Origin: Burkholderia sp. Ac-20365
Lineage (GTDB): Bacteria; Pseudomonadota; Gammaproteobacteria; Burkholderiales; Burkholderiaceae
Length of the DNA: 64,000 nucleotides
Direction: 5' to 3'
Assembly (NCBI RefSeq): GCF_017104715.1
Contig: NZ_JAAGPI010000017.1
Span: 62,001-126,000, forward strand
Of the stretch, positions 44,220 to 52,136 are shown in pieces; the stretch's first letter is position 1, and the number at the start of each line of letters is the position of its first letter. Both the position numbers and the translations under genes were made by a program. The notes beneath the pieces were generated by a model. The model was not told where the DNA came from. It searched no databases and saw only the letters and a program-made list of their open reading frames with translations.

Positions 44220-44650
44220 GCGGCGGCGCCCCCGGACTGTTCGAAATGGTGACCGGGCACTTTGCTAACGGCGTGGCCGTCGACGAATTCGACGCGCAAA
44301 CGCAAACGTTCCTGTCCGTTCAGGACAATATCCATCGCATCCTGAATAGCCGCCGCAACGGTCTCGCGCATCTGCCGGACTATGGTCTTGACGATCTGTC
44401 CGAGATTTACCGGCATTTGCCTGCATCGGCGCACAAGTTGCGGCGCGAGATCGAGGTGACGCTGCTCAAATACGAACCGCGCCTATCCAGCATCGATATC
44501 AGTATCGAAGAGACCGATCCCGACATGCTGTTGAGCTTCACGATGTCGTGCCATCTACGCAGGCAAGGCCTGGTGCGTTTCGGCACGCACTTCGCTCCGG
44601 ACGGCCGCACCGTGCTGAAGATGTTGAACCGGGACATCGACCGCTACTGA
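44216..44650 (+). CDS. tssE: Type VI secretion baseplate protein TssE
   Basis: ATG 44216 overlaps the tssH stop, giving 144 residues. The gp25-like fold is recognisable: SVQDNIHRILNSRRNGLAHLPDYGLDDL, then LRREIEVTLLKYEPRLSSIDI. The family links the baseplate to the tail sheath. It is intact in sequence but is the last piece of a locus without tssB, tssC, hcp, vgrG, tssK, tssL or tssM in this window. Confidence 0.87.
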   Translation: MSGGAPGLFEMVTGHFANGVAVDEFDAQTQTFLSVQDNIHRILNSRRNGLAHLPDYGLDDLSEIYRHLPASAHKLRREIEVTLLKYEPRLSSIDISIEETDPDMLLSFTMSCHLRRQGLVRFGTHFAPDGRTVLKMLNRDIDRY

Positions 44651-44722
44651 TTCGAACGACGCCGCGCCCACCCCTTCGCGCTATCATCTCAGTCTTCCAC
44701 GGTTCAACGACATCAGCCGGAT

Positions 44723-45661
44723 ATGGCAAGAGACAACACGACAGGAGTGGGACGCAGGAGCGCCGGGCAGCAGGCGGCGCGCGACGCATCGGCCGACGAG
44801 GACGCCGCGCGCAGCGCGGAAGGCGCAGAGTCCGCCGACGAGGAAAGCGGCGGCGGCTCGACATATCTCGTTCCTGGCCTCGAACGCGGCTTGCGCATCC
44901 TTTCCGAGTTCTCCGCGCGTGAACCCGTGCTCGGCGCACCTGAACTGTCGAAGCGCATTGGCATTCCGCGCACGACGACATTCCGTCTGCTGCAAACACT
45001 CGAAGCACTCGGTTTTCTCGAACGCGCGACGGGCGACCGGCATTTCCGCCTCGGCGTCGCGGTGCTGCGCCTCGGCTTCGAATATCTGAGTTCGCTGGAA
45101 CTGACCGACTTCGGTACCCCGATTCTCGAACGCCTGCGCGATCAGACGGGCTTGAGCACGCATCTGCTGATTCGCGATGAACGCGACGTGGTGTTCGTCG
45201 CGAAGGCACAAACGCATGATCCGATGTTCAGTTCGGTGAAGGTGCATGTCGGCACGCGGCTGCCCGCGCATGCAACCGTGCACGGCCAGGTGTTGATGGG
45301 CGATCTCTCGCTGATGCAGTTGCGCCAGCTTTACCCTGAACAGCAGCTTGAACGCTTTACCGATCGCACGCCCGCAACCGTCGACGAACTGTACGAACGC
45401 ATCCGCGAAACGGCGGCGCAGGGCTACGCGCTCAGCGAGGCATCGTTCGAGCGCGGCATTTCCGTGGTCAGCGCGCCCGTGCGTGACCAGACGGGCAAGA
45501 TCGTCGCGGCCATGACAGTGACCGTGCCGCGTTCGGATATCGGCGACGACGAACGTGTGCCGCTCGTCGCGAAGGTGTGCGGCGCAGCGCTCGATCTGTC
45601 GGCGCGCCTGAACTATCGCGCGCCGGCTGACGATCCGACGCTCGTGCAAACGCGTCGATAA
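44723..45661 (+). CDS. IclR-family transcriptional regulator (paralogue 1)
   Basis: The 312 residues have a 45-residue acidic, low-complexity N-terminal extension. They continue with an IclR winged helix (YLVPGLERGLRILSEFSARE, LSKRIGIPRTTTFRLLQTLEALGFL) and an IclR effector domain (FVAKAQTHDPMFSSVKVHVGTRLPAHATVHGQVLM). Over the shared part it is very similar to the IclR protein at 51276-52136. It flanks the catabolic island and is tail-to-tail with the porin gene, ending at a strong bidirectional terminator. It is a probable regulator of the porin and the Rieske operon. Confidence 0.9.
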   Translation: MARDNTTGVGRRSAGQQAARDASADEDAARSAEGAESADEESGGGSTYLVPGLERGLRILSEFSAREPVLGAPELSKRIGIPRTTTFRLLQTLEALGFLERATGDRHFRLGVAVLRLGFEYLSSLELTDFGTPILERLRDQTGLSTHLLIRDERDVVFVAKAQTHDPMFSSVKVHVGTRLPAHATVHGQVLMGDLSLMQLRQLYPEQQLERFTDRTPATVDELYERIRETAAQGYALSEASFERGISVVSAPVRDQTGKIVAAMTVTVPRSDIGDDERVPLVAKVCGAALDLSARLNYRAPADDPTLVQTRR

Positions 45662-45673
45662 CAGGCGTGCGGA

Positions 45674-45711
45674 AATAAAAACAGGCGGCTCGCGAGCCGC
45701 CTGTTTTATTT
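45674..45711. terminator. Bidirectional rho-independent terminator
   Basis: ACAGGCGGCTCG and its complement CGAGCCGCCTGT (45681-45704) form a 12-bp loopless stem, extended by AAATAAAA on the left and TTTTATTT on the right. It serves both the rightward IclR gene and the leftward porin gene. Confidence 0.92.
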
Positions 45712-45742
45712 CATGCCTGAGAACGCTTTATCAGGTCATCGT

Positions 45743-46816
45743 TCAGAACGAGTGGTGAATACCCGTCAGCACGATCGCCTGATTGCGGCCACCCGACACG
45801 CCCGCCGTGAAGAACGCGGCGTTCGCATTCTCGTTCGCGTGCTCGTACAGCACGTTCACGTAGACCTGCGTGCGCTTGGACAGCGCATAGATATCGCCGA
45901 TTTCGAATTGCGTCCAGCGACGGCCCGACAGCGTCGTCGTCGCAGCGCCGCCAGCGAGCGTGTTGGCGGGCGTGAACTGGTAGTTCGCACCCGCGTCCCA
46001 GCTCTGATACGTGTCAGAGAATCCATTCGATTGCAGCTTCACACGCGTATAGAGCGCGTGCACGAGCAGCTTGCCCAATTGATACGACAGGCCCGCGCCC
46101 ATGTTCTCGACCTTGTCGGCGGAATAGCTCGCGGCGGCTGCACCTTGAAACGTGGTGATGCCTGTCGTGACGATCGAAGGCGTGCGGTTGTGCTCGTTCG
46201 AGTACACCGCGGCGGCCTTGAACGGGCCGTTCACGTAGTTCACGCCGAAGCTCATCGTCTTGCCCGTCGAGAAGTTCGTCGTGTTGCCAAGGCCCATCAT
46301 CGCACCGACCGTGAAGCCCGCGTAGCTGACTGACTTGAACTTCACCGAGTTGTCGAACGGCACGACGCCCGTGTCCGCCAGTTCGTCGATGTTGCCGGGG
46401 TGGAACGCATACCAGCTCGCCGCGAGATAGCCGGTGCTGAGCGGGCCGAGCATGTCGAAGTTGAATGGCGTCTGGTGGCCGAGCGTGATCTGCCCGTACT
46501 GATCCGAGCTGATACCGACATACGCCTGGCGGTTGAACAGCGTGCCCGCCTTCGCAAAGTTGCCGGTGTTCGTATAGAAGCCGTTTTCCAGCTGGAAGAT
46601 CGTGTGCAGACCGCCACCCAGATCTTCGACGCCGCGCAGGCCCCAACGGTCCGGCTGCATATTGCCCTGTTCTTCCATCCACTTCGTATGGCCGCCGACG
46701 TTGCTCACGTAAGCAATGCCAGCATCGAGACTGCCGTACAGCGTGACGCTGCTTTGCGCCCACGCCGTCGATGTCACCACAAGTCCTGCCACGCCGGCAG
46801 CGATGATGCGTTTCAC
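45743..46816 (-). CDS. Outer-membrane porin (Gram-negative general porin family)
   Basis: The 357-residue precursor has signal peptide MKRIIAAGVAGLVVTSTAWA and the mature start QSSVTLYGSLDAGIAYVSN, the standard beginning of burkholderial porins. It carries GLRGVEDLGGGLHTIFQLE, the constriction-loop block FNRQAYVGISSDQYGQITLGHQ, and a C-terminal HHSF. It forms a trimeric 16-strand channel. Standing next to the catabolic operon and sharing an upstream motif with it, it may admit the aromatic substrate (inference). Confidence 0.93.
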   Translation of the reverse strand: MKRIIAAGVAGLVVTSTAWAQSSVTLYGSLDAGIAYVSNVGGHTKWMEEQGNMQPDRWGLRGVEDLGGGLHTIFQLENGFYTNTGNFAKAGTLFNRQAYVGISSDQYGQITLGHQTPFNFDMLGPLSTGYLAASWYAFHPGNIDELADTGVVPFDNSVKFKSVSYAGFTVGAMMGLGNTTNFSTGKTMSFGVNYVNGPFKAAAVYSNEHNRTPSIVTTGITTFQGAAAASYSADKVENMGAGLSYQLGKLLVHALYTRVKLQSNGFSDTYQSWDAGANYQFTPANTLAGGAATTTLSGRRWTQFEIGDIYALSKRTQVYVNVLYEHANENANAAFFTAGVSGGRNQAIVLTGIHHSF

Positions 46817-46930
46817 CCTTGGTACTCCTGATCGTGTGGTCGATATCCGGCCGTGCCGGTTTCTCTTCCCTTGCCTGTCATCTCTGTGGATGGCCTTCTG
46901 GTCACCTGCTCTGTCGGCTATCCGCTCTTT

Positions 46931-46966
46931 GTTCCACCTATGGGCATATGTATCGCCTATGGAAAG
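46931..46966. promoter_or_regulatory. Tandem operator-like sites upstream of the porin gene
   Basis: GTTCCACCTATGG (46931-46943) and GCCTATGGAA (46955-46964) share the core CCTATGG at a 20-base spacing. Both resemble the dyad GTTCCACCTAAGGAAC found, on the opposite strand, at 47204-47219 before the Rieske operon. They lie 115-150 bases upstream of the porin start in the 442-base divergent gap 46817-47258. No gene is in that gap. Confidence 0.5.
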
Positions 46967-47178
46967 TATAGAGAGTCAATTGAGCGAACAAAAAAGTTTT
47001 TGCGACGGTGAAAACCCTCATTCATCAGATGACCTTCGATGCCGTACGCGCGCGCACTTTATGCGCAGCAAGTCCTTGATTTGGCCCGCTTTACGGTGTT
47101 CTTACGTTGCGAAAAAGCCGCTGTCGGTGTTTTCCCTGGAAGCGCAGAATTTTTATTTTGTCCGTACGAACACGATCC

Positions 47179-47219
47179 TATAATTGACCATACATAAACT
47201 GATGTTCCTTAGGTGGAAC
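47179..47219 (+). promoter_or_regulatory. Promoter and operator of the Rieske catabolic operon
   Basis: A consensus -10 box TATAAT lies at 47179-47184, with a weak -35 (TTGTCC, 47158-47163, spacing 15). The dyad GTTCC-N6-GGAAC at 47204-47219 falls just past the predicted transcription start, 39 bases before the first gene. A binding site there would block elongation; an IclR-type repressor is the natural candidate. Confidence 0.6.
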
Positions 47220-47258
47220 GTCAAACGGACGGAACCGGTTGGTCGGAGAAGGTGAGAA

Positions 47259-47576
47259 ATGAGTGAACAGTGGCTTTGCGCCGGACACGCCGGCGCGCTT
47301 TCCGAAGACGCGCCCGTCGAGTTCAAGCTCGGCGACGGCAAGGAAATCGGCATCTACAAGGTGGGCGATGAGCTCTACGCCCTCGAGAACGTCTGCCCGC
47401 ATGCGTATGCGCTGCTGACGCAAGGCTTCATCGACGGCGACACGGTCGAATGTCCGCTGCACGAAGCTGTTTTCCATATCCCGACCGGCAAGTGTCTGAA
47501 AGAGCCGGGCGGCCGCGACCTGAAGACGTACGCCGTGCGCCTCGCGGGTGAAGAAATCCAGATCAAGGTGGAATGA
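47259..47576 (+). CDS. Rieske [2Fe-2S] ferredoxin
   Basis: The 105 residues form one Rieske domain with ligands C46/H48 (NVCPHAYALL) and C65/H68 (ECPLHEAVF). It passes electrons from a flavoprotein reductase to a ring-hydroxylating oxygenase. It is the first gene of a rightward operon containing both partners: oxygenase alpha subunit at 47929 and reductase at 57945. It is separated by one base from the next start. Confidence 0.92.
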   Translation: MSEQWLCAGHAGALSEDAPVEFKLGDGKEIGIYKVGDELYALENVCPHAYALLTQGFIDGDTVECPLHEAVFHIPTGKCLKEPGGRDLKTYAVRLAGEEIQIKVE

Positions 47577-47577
47577 C

Positions 47578-47889
47578 ATGAAAGAAGCCGTCGTGAACTT
47601 CAATCCCTTCCTGAAGCCGTGGCTCGCGCCGCAGCCGAACAACGTCGCCGGCAAGGGCGTGATCGAGAAGCCGGGCGAGACCGGCAACATGATCTGGCAG
47701 ACGCGCAAGGCGGAGCCGACGCAGTACGAAAACGACTTCGGCGACGCGCTGGAGCAGGTGTTCGAAGCAGGTGCAACGGAGTTGCATGAAGTGGTGGCCG
47801 GCCTGAACAGGGTCGGGTTCCGCACGCCGGAAGGCGCGCAGTGGAGCGAAGAGCGTCTGGCCGCAGAACTGCGGCTGCTCGCGGAATAA
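47578..47889 (+). CDS. Small protein with recombinase-like helix domain
   Basis: ATG 47578 is placed one base after the ferredoxin stop; a start at 47548 would overlap it. The 103 residues have a Pro-rich N-terminal half (FNPFLKPWLAPQPNNVAGKG) and a helical C-terminus (GFRTPEGAQWSEERLAAELRLLAE) that resembles the helical element of serine recombinases, a known small family found in oxygenase operons. It is probably not a recombinase; a role in oxygenase assembly or DNA/protein binding is possible. The function is unknown. Confidence 0.7.
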   Translation: MKEAVVNFNPFLKPWLAPQPNNVAGKGVIEKPGETGNMIWQTRKAEPTQYENDFGDALEQVFEAGATELHEVVAGLNRVGFRTPEGAQWSEERLAAELRLLAE

Positions 47890-47928
47890 GCGCTTCACGT
47901 CCACCCCAAGCGAACACGGAGTTTCCCC

Positions 47929-49017
47929 ATGACGTCCCTCAATACAACGAACCCCGCAGCCGATCCGATTCAGGCGTATCTCGACCGCGGCATCAAGAAC
48001 TACTGGTATCCCGTTGCGCCGAGCTGGCAAGTCGGCAACGCGCCGATCGGCCTCACGCGCCTGAGCGAACAGATCGTGCTGTGGCGCGATCAGGAAGGCA
48101 AAGTCCATGCGCTCGAAGACCGCTGCCCGCACCGCGGCGCGCGTCTGTCGCTGGGCTGGAATCTCGGCAATCGCGTTGCGTGCTGGTATCACGGCATCGA
48201 AGTGGATGGCTCCGGCACGGTTCAGTCAGTGCCTGCCGTATCGGCGTGTCCGCTCGAAGGCCAGAAGTGTGTGAAGTCGTATCCCGTCGAAGAACATGCG
48301 GGCGCGATCTTCCTGTGGTTCGGCGACGATGCACACAAAGAGCCGACGCCGCTGTCGCTGCCTGAAGAACTGGTCGGCGCGGAGTACTCGCAGTTCCTGT
48401 GCGTGTCGAACTGGAAGTGCAACTATCAGTACGCGATTGACAACGTGATGGACCCGATGCACGGCGCGTATCTGCACGCGACGTCGCACTCGATGGCCGA
48501 AGGCGACAAGCAGGCCGACATGCGTGTGCGCAAAACCGAGACTGGCCTCATGTTCGAAAAGGTCGGCCAGCGCGACGTGAACTTCGACTGGGTGGAACTC
48601 GGCGAAACGGGCGGCCTGTGGATGCGCCTCGCGATTCCGTACAAGAAGAAGTTCGGCCCTGGCGGCAGCTTCGGCATTATCGGTTTTGCCGTGCCTGTCG
48701 ATAACGACAACTGCCAGGTCTATTTCTGGCGCACGCGCAAGGTGAGCGGCTGGCAGCGCGACGCATGGCGTTTCCTGTATCGCAATCGCCTGGAAGGTCT
48801 GCATTGGGCGGTGCTGGAGCAAGACCGCTATGTGCTCGAAAGCCTCGCGCCGAACGCGCGCGAGCACGAATTCCTCTATCAGCACGATGTCGGCATGACG
48901 CGCGTGCGCCGCATGCTGCGTCAACGCGCGCAACAGCATTTCGCCGATCTCGACGCATTCAAGGCGAAGCAGGCGGAAGCGGGCGCACAGGCGTCGACGG
49001 GGCACGCACATGCCTGA
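47929..49017 (+). CDS. Rieske non-heme iron oxygenase, alpha subunit
   Basis: The 362 residues have an N-terminal Rieske domain with C66/H68 (RCPHRGARLS) and C85/H88 (CWYHGIEV). The catalytic domain contains the mononuclear-iron motif DNVMDPMHGAYLHATSH, whose two His, with a later Asp, bind Fe(II), and the bridging Asp of DPMHG. No beta-subunit gene is present, so it is an alpha-only oxygenase, as for the phthalate and vanillate oxygenase group. It hydroxylates or demethylates an aromatic substrate using the ferredoxin and reductase of this operon. Substrate unknown. Confidence 0.92.
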   Translation: MTSLNTTNPAADPIQAYLDRGIKNYWYPVAPSWQVGNAPIGLTRLSEQIVLWRDQEGKVHALEDRCPHRGARLSLGWNLGNRVACWYHGIEVDGSGTVQSVPAVSACPLEGQKCVKSYPVEEHAGAIFLWFGDDAHKEPTPLSLPEELVGAEYSQFLCVSNWKCNYQYAIDNVMDPMHGAYLHATSHSMAEGDKQADMRVRKTETGLMFEKVGQRDVNFDWVELGETGGLWMRLAIPYKKKFGPGGSFGIIGFAVPVDNDNCQVYFWRTRKVSGWQRDAWRFLYRNRLEGLHWAVLEQDRYVLESLAPNAREHEFLYQHDVGMTRVRRMLRQRAQQHFADLDAFKAKQAEAGAQASTGHAHA

Positions 49018-49768
49018 CATGACGCTCCCCAGCATGAGCGGACGGCGTGTCGTCGTAACGGGCGGTGCGCGCGGACTCGGCGCGGCGTTCATCGAAGCGC
49101 TTGCTAAAGCAGACGCGCAAATCGTATTCGGCGACGTGCTCGAAGCGGAAGGCCGTGCGCTTGCGGAGAAACTCGGCGCAAACGTGCACTTCATCGCGCT
49201 CGATCTCGCGAACCCCGACAGCATCGCTGCATTCGTCGCACAGGCCGCGCAGAAGATGGGCGGCATCGACGCGCTGATCAACAACGCTGCGATCACCAAC
49301 TCGGGCGGCCGCTTCGCCGAAGAGCTGAGCACGCAAACGTGGGACGCGGTGATGAACGTCAACGTGCGCGGCACGTGGCTGATGTGCACGGCGGCGCTGC
49401 CGCATCTGCGCGATTCGAAGCGCGGCGCGATCGTCAACATCGCATCCGATACGGCGATGTGGGGCGCGCCGAAGCTGCTCGCTTATGTCGCCAGTAAAGG
49501 CGCAGTGATTTCGATGACACGCTCGCTCGCACGCGAATTCGGCGCGCACGGCATCACGGTGAACGCGATTGCACCGGGCCTGACGGAAGTCGAAGCCACT
49601 GCATACGTCCCTGCCGAGCGCCACGAGTACTACCTGAAAGGCCGCGCATTGACGCGCGCGCAGGTGCCCGATGACGTCACGGGTCCCGTGCTGTTCCTGC
49701 TGACGGATGCCGCGCGCTTCGTGACGGGCCAGTTGCTGCCCGTGAACGGCGGCTTCGTAATGAATTGA
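49010..49768 (+). CDS. Short-chain dehydrogenase/reductase
   Basis: This 252-residue classical SDR has TGGARGLGAA, NNAAITNSGG, the active-site Ser of NIASDTAMWG and YVASK. It overlaps the oxygenase gene by eight bases. A natural role is dehydrogenation of the diol formed by the oxygenase, but other alcohol substrates are possible. Confidence 0.9.
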   Translation: MPDMTLPSMSGRRVVVTGGARGLGAAFIEALAKADAQIVFGDVLEAEGRALAEKLGANVHFIALDLANPDSIAAFVAQAAQKMGGIDALINNAAITNSGGRFAEELSTQTWDAVMNVNVRGTWLMCTAALPHLRDSKRGAIVNIASDTAMWGAPKLLAYVASKGAVISMTRSLAREFGAHGITVNAIAPGLTEVEATAYVPAERHEYYLKGRALTRAQVPDDVTGPVLFLLTDAARFVTGQLLPVNGGFVMN

Positions 49769-49803
49769 CCTTGCTCGAACGAGCGAACCACATGGAGAAA
49801 ACA

Positions 49804-50343
49804 ATGGCCGACGCCGATCTCGAACGCAAATCGTGGGATCAACCCGCCGACGCGAGTTTCGAACAATGGCTGGATTCGCGTGTTGCGCGCTTCGAAACGC
49901 GCCGCTACGACTGGGACGCCCTGAAGTTCCAGGCCGACTACGACCCGAAGTATCGCCGCGCGCAAATGCGTTATGTCGGCACAGGCGGCACGGGTGTCGC
50001 TAAAGACGTGAACACCGTGCCCGCAGGCGGCTTCACGTTTTCGACGATGGTGATTCCCGCCGGCAACATCGGCCCGAGCCACATTCATACCGATGTCGAA
50101 GAAATCTTCTTCGTGCTGCGCGGCAAGATGAAAGTGATCTGCGAGCGTGATGGGCAAACGTGGGAAGCCGTGCTCGGCGAACGCGATCTGATCTCGGTGC
50201 CGCCGGGCGTGTATCGCACGGAAATCAATATCGGTGAAGAAGACGCGCTGATGTGCGTGATGCTTGGTTCGTCGAAGCCGATCACGCCGACGTATCCGCC
50301 CGATTCGCCGCTCGCGAAGATCAAGCGCGACCTCGCGAAGTAA
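49804..50343 (+). CDS. Cupin-domain protein
   Basis: ATG 49804 has GGAGAAAACA directly ahead and gives 179 residues. The cupin motif GPSHIHTDVEEIFFVLRG supplies metal ligands H, H and E; the second motif, DLISVPPGVYRTE, is present but its His is replaced. It may be a metal-dependent dioxygenase or isomerase in the pathway, or a sensory cupin. Confidence 0.82.
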   Translation: MADADLERKSWDQPADASFEQWLDSRVARFETRRYDWDALKFQADYDPKYRRAQMRYVGTGGTGVAKDVNTVPAGGFTFSTMVIPAGNIGPSHIHTDVEEIFFVLRGKMKVICERDGQTWEAVLGERDLISVPPGVYRTEINIGEEDALMCVMLGSSKPITPTYPPDSPLAKIKRDLAK

Positions 50344-50385
50344 AGCAAGGCACCTCACTCACTAAGCGAAAACGAAACGAAGCCC

Positions 50386-51279
50386 ATGTCCGCAACACTG
50401 CCCGTCACCGTTGATCGAACCGTCACGCTGGAAACGCGCCTCTCGCACTTCCCGGCACAGCGGATCGAGATTGCGCCGCAACGCGCGATCGGCTATCGCG
50501 AAGCGGGCGCGGCGCATGCCGGTGCGTTGCCGCTCGTGCTGCTGCACGGGATTGGCTCGGGCGCGGCTTCGTGGGTGCAGCAGCTTGAAGTACTCGGCAC
50601 GGCGCGCCGCGTGATCGCGTGGGACGCGCCGGGTTACGGCGAGTCGACGCCGGTTGAATCCGCTTCGCCTCAAGCGTGTGAATACGCCAACGCACTCGAA
50701 CAATGGCTCGACGCGCTCGGCATCGAACGATGCGTGCTGGTCGGTCATTCGCTCGGCGCGATCATCGCGGGTTCGTACGCGGCACAGCACGCGGAACGCG
50801 TGGCGGGCTTGCTGCTGATTTCACCCGCAGCGGGTTATGGCGCGGCGTCCGAAGAAGTGCGTGCATCGAAGCGCGACAGCCGTCTCGCGATGCTCGCCGA
50901 ACTCGGCCCGCAAGGACTCGCCGACACACGCAGCGCCAACATGCTGTCGGCGCACGCCGATCCTGCATCGCGCGACTGGGTGCGCTGGAACATGTCGCGC
51001 ATCATGCCGCACGGCTACGCGCAGGCGACGCATCTGCTCGCCAACGCGGACCTCGCCAGCGATGTCGCGAAGTACACGGGCCGTATCGCCGTCGCGGTCG
51101 GCGCGGAAGACGCGATCACACCGCCGTCGTCGTGCGAGCGCATCGCACTCGCGGCACACACACGCTTGCAGATCATCCCGCGCGCGGGTCACGCGGGCTA
51201 CATCGAAGCAAGCGAAGCATACACCGCGCTCATCGACGCATTCTGCCGCGCGAGCGACGGCCAATGGAGTAAAGCATGA
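50386..51279 (+). CDS. Alpha/beta-hydrolase
   Basis: The 297 residues show the oxyanion segment LLHGIGSGAASW, nucleophile elbow VGHSLGA, the acid in VGAEDAITPP and the base His in RAGHAGYIEAS. This set resembles meta-cleavage-product hydrolases (MhpC/BphD type), which split C-C bonds of ring-fission products. With an extradiol-type protein in the same operon that role is attractive but unproven. It overlaps the next gene by four bases. Confidence 0.88.
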   Translation: MSATLPVTVDRTVTLETRLSHFPAQRIEIAPQRAIGYREAGAAHAGALPLVLLHGIGSGAASWVQQLEVLGTARRVIAWDAPGYGESTPVESASPQACEYANALEQWLDALGIERCVLVGHSLGAIIAGSYAAQHAERVAGLLLISPAAGYGAASEEVRASKRDSRLAMLAELGPQGLADTRSANMLSAHADPASRDWVRWNMSRIMPHGYAQATHLLANADLASDVAKYTGRIAVAVGAEDAITPPSSCERIALAAHTRLQIIPRAGHAGYIEASEAYTALIDAFCRASDGQWSKA

Positions 51280-52136
51280 CCCCCGAATTGACGGGCAATG
51301 CGCCCGACGCAGAAGAAGACCGCAGCGACGCGAACTATCGCGTGCCCGGTCTGGAACGCGGCCTGCGCATTCTCACTGAATTTTCGCCGCGCGAGCCGGT
51401 GCTCGGCGCGCCCGAGTTGTCGAAGCGCCTCGGCATTCCGCGCACGACGGTGTTCCGTCTGTTGCAGACGCTCGAATCGCTCGGCTTTCTGGAGCGCGCG
51501 GATCGCGACCGCAACTATCGCCTTGGCGTCGCGGTGCTGCGCCTCGGCTTCGAATATCTGAGCTCGCTCGAACTCACTGATCTCGGTTTGCCGCTAATCG
51601 AAGGGCTGCGCGACTCAACGGGTCTGACGACGCACATCGTGATCCGCGATGGCCGCGACGTGGTGTTCGTCGCGAAGGCGCAAAGCCACGCGCCCGTGTT
51701 CAGCTCGGTGAAGGTGAACGTCGGCACCCGTCTTCCCGCGCATGCAACGACGCACGGCCATGTGCTGATGGGCGATCTGTCGCTCGCCGAACTGCGCGTG
51801 CTGTACCCGGAGAAGACGCTCGAGCGCTTCACAAAGCACACGCCGGCGACCGTTGAAGAACTGTATGAACGCGTGAAGGACGACGCCGTGCGCGGCTTCG
51901 CGATCAGCGAATCGTCCTTTGAAAACGGCATTTCCGTGATTTCCGCGCCGGTACGCAACGACACGGGTCGCATCGCCGCCGTCATCACGACGACGATTCC
52001 GCGTCCGCAGATCGATGCGGCGCTGCTCGACGGCGGACTGATCGACAAGGTGCGCACCGCAGCGGAACAACTGTCGCTGCGGCTGAACTACCGGCCGACA
52101 GCGGAAAGCCGATACATGAAGGCATTGGGACTGTGA
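51276..52136 (+). CDS. IclR-family transcriptional regulator (paralogue 2)
   Basis: The 286 residues have the same winged helix and effector domain as the IclR protein at 44723 (YRVPGLERGLRILTEFSPRE; LSKRLGIPRTTVFRLLQTLESLGFL; FVAKAQSHAPVFSSVKVNVGTRLPAH). The two differ mostly at the extreme N- and C-termini and at scattered residues. Placing a regulator inside the operon it probably controls, coupled to both neighbours by overlapping stops and starts, gives feedback on its own level. Confidence 0.9.
   Translation: MTPELTGNAPDAEEDRSDANYRVPGLERGLRILTEFSPREPVLGAPELSKRLGIPRTTVFRLLQTLESLGFLERADRDRNYRLGVAVLRLGFEYLSSLELTDLGLPLIEGLRDSTGLTTHIVIRDGRDVVFVAKAQSHAPVFSSVKVNVGTRLPAHATTHGHVLMGDLSLAELRVLYPEKTLERFTKHTPATVEELYERVKDDAVRGFAISESSFENGISVISAPVRNDTGRIAAVITTTIPRPQIDAALLDGGLIDKVRTAAEQLSLRLNYRPTAESRYMKALGL

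Noticed and set aside
47578..47889. Serine recombinase or mobile-element gene
   Set aside because: Only a short C-terminal helix resembles recombinases; the catalytic domain is absent and the gene is embedded in a metabolic operon.
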